This document shows, one piece after another, positions 4,657 through 5,091 of a stretch of DNA of 5,091 nucleotides (position 1 is the first letter of the stretch; every line of letters begins with the position of its first letter). Made by a program: the position numbers and the translations under genes. This DNA comes from Spirochaetaceae bacterium. GTDB lineage: Bacteria; Spirochaetota; Spirochaetia; Treponematales; Breznakiellaceae. The stretch is taken from positions 1 through 5,091 of the forward strand of contig JAITHF010000140.1 in assembly GCA_031280115.1 (NCBI GenBank), given 5' to 3'. The notes under the pieces are model-generated. The model had not been told where the DNA came from and did not search any database. It was given only the letters and a program-made list of their open reading frames with translations.

Positions 4657-4900
4657 CCCCCTGCGGGGGATTCACGTGCTTCCTGCGGTGAGCGGGTCTG
4701 CAATTTTAGCCACAACCCTGAAGCAACGCCTCAGCGGAATTCGACGGCGTTAGCGGCGCTGCACACGCCGCACTGGTTGGGGGTTTGGGGGCAGCCTAAG
4801 GCTGTTCCCTTACGCGAAGTCCGCACAAAGAGTCGCGAAACAGGAAGCGCCGGTAAAAAAGCCCCCAAATTCTTCCCAAAGAGGCGCGAGGCGCAGATAA
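4653..4900 (+). repeat. Dispersed repeat element, copy 3 (upstream of the small membrane-protein gene)
   Basis: The longest copy starts TCAA-CCCCC-TGC-GGGGG (4653-4669), then ATTCACGTGCTTCC and the conserved body. Arms TTTGGGGGC (4784-4792) and GCCCCCAAA (4861-4869) bound a 68-base interior that aligns with that of copy 1 (AGCCTAAGGCTG at the start, AAGCGCCGGTAAAAAA at the end). The tail AAAGAGGCGCG...GATAA (to 4900) is shared with copy 2. Its head faces the - strand gene. The 4621-4919 interval holds the promoter and this element and no convincing gene. Confidence 0.9.
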
Positions 4901-4919
4901 TTCGTTATAACATAATGAT

Positions 4920-5090
4920 TTACGCGGGGACAGGATAGGTTATTTTGGCACCAAAACAAGTCATTTTGGTAACAAACAAAGTTGTTTTTACCTCCGAATA
5001 AGTTTTCATGGAACCAACCGGACCTTTGTTGGAACCAACAAAACGCCCGCCGGAGCCGCAGGCGGAAGGGCGCGGCGCAGGAAGCCGCTG
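4920..5090 (-). CDS. Possible heptapeptide-repeat protein, C-terminal part (partial)
   Basis: I do not recognise this. A - strand frame enters from the right edge without a stop and ends at TAA (4922-4920), about 56 codons. Its end reads as degenerate heptads: FVGSNKG, PVGSMKT, YSEVKTT, LFVTKMT, CFGAKIT, then YPVPA. K and T recur at fixed places. The units divergent in DNA still keep this pattern, which weakly favours coding. The + strand frame over the same array (FGTKTSH, FGNKQSC and so on) is also open because the unit is nearly palindromic, but it lacks a start codon. If real, most of the gene lies outside the window. Confidence 0.3.
   Translation of the reverse strand, partial: QRLPAPRPSACGSGGRFVGSNKGPVGSMKTYSEVKTTLFVTKMTCFGAKITYPVPA
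4941..5045. repeat. Degenerate 21-bp tandem array, 5 units
   Basis: Units begin at 4941, 4962, 4983, 5004 and 5025. Four carry a dyad core TGG-N-A(C/A)CAA with the T at 4946, 4967, 5009 and 5030, spacings of 21, 42 and 21. The middle unit (4983) has diverged. The best dyads are TTTTGG-CA-CCAAAA (4943-4956) and TTGTTGG-AA-CCAACAA (5026-5041). The sequence is unrelated to the left-edge array, but the period is the same. Confidence 0.8.
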
Positions 5091-5091
5091 C
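5055..5091 (+). repeat. Fragment resembling the interior of repeat copy 1, cut by right edge
   Basis: GCCGCAG, GGGCGCG and GCAGGAAGCCG occur in the same order and spacing as in copy 1 read on the - strand (about 397-361). By hand about 30 of 37 positions match without gaps. It could be a rearranged fourth element or a separate GC-rich repeat module. Confidence 0.45.

Noticed and set aside
4471..4938. 155-codon + strand open frame across the small gene and repeat copy 3
   Set aside because: Its first part is antisense to the small gene and the rest is the repeat element; no ribosome binding site or recognisable domain.
1..5091. tRNA, rRNA or other known RNA genes
   Set aside because: No cloverleaf with TTCGA-type loop and CCA end, and no rRNA signature, was found on either strand by eye.

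Overview
The window looks like chromosomal DNA of a free-living or gut spirochaete, most likely a Treponema-type organism that makes its own arginine, as termite-gut treponemes do. This is inference from the style of the proteins, the GC-rich genes set between AT-rich simple repeats, and the many short repeats; no sequence search was possible. There are four confident genes in two blocks.

Block one (about 482-2947, + strand) is argC-argJ: N-acetyl-gamma-glutamyl-phosphate reductase followed 50 bases later by ornithine acetyltransferase. Together they supply the reductase step and the acetyl-recycling step of arginine synthesis. No argB or argD follows. Block two (about 4656-3178, - strand) is a small membrane-anchored His/Cys-rich protein followed by a zinc/manganese-type ABC substrate-binding protein (ZnuA/TroA/AdcA superfamily). 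A strong terminator separates them, and no permease or ATPase is present.

The most striking content is between the genes. A dispersed repeat of roughly 190-250 bases occurs three times: 267-485 (reversed), 2948-3136 and 4653-4900. A fragment of a possible fourth copy lies at the right edge. Each copy starts with a CCCCC-TGC-GGGGG palindrome and has TTTGGGGG/CCCCCAAA arms in its distal half. In all three the palindromic head points at a gene: just upstream of argC, directly at the argJ stop codon, and just upstream of the small membrane-protein gene. In the two upstream copies the head ends in TTGA, which forms the -35 box of a good sigma70-like promoter (17-base spacer). The -10 box is so close to the ATG that the mRNAs should be nearly or fully leaderless. 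Copy 2 also supplies a likely terminator for the metal-binding gene on the opposite strand.

The two window edges carry different tandem arrays with the same 21-base period: an almost perfect one at 1-147 and a degenerate one at 4941-5045. Since 21 bases is seven codons, both can be read as heptapeptide-repeat proteins. Each has an open - strand frame running off the window, but coding is not proven.
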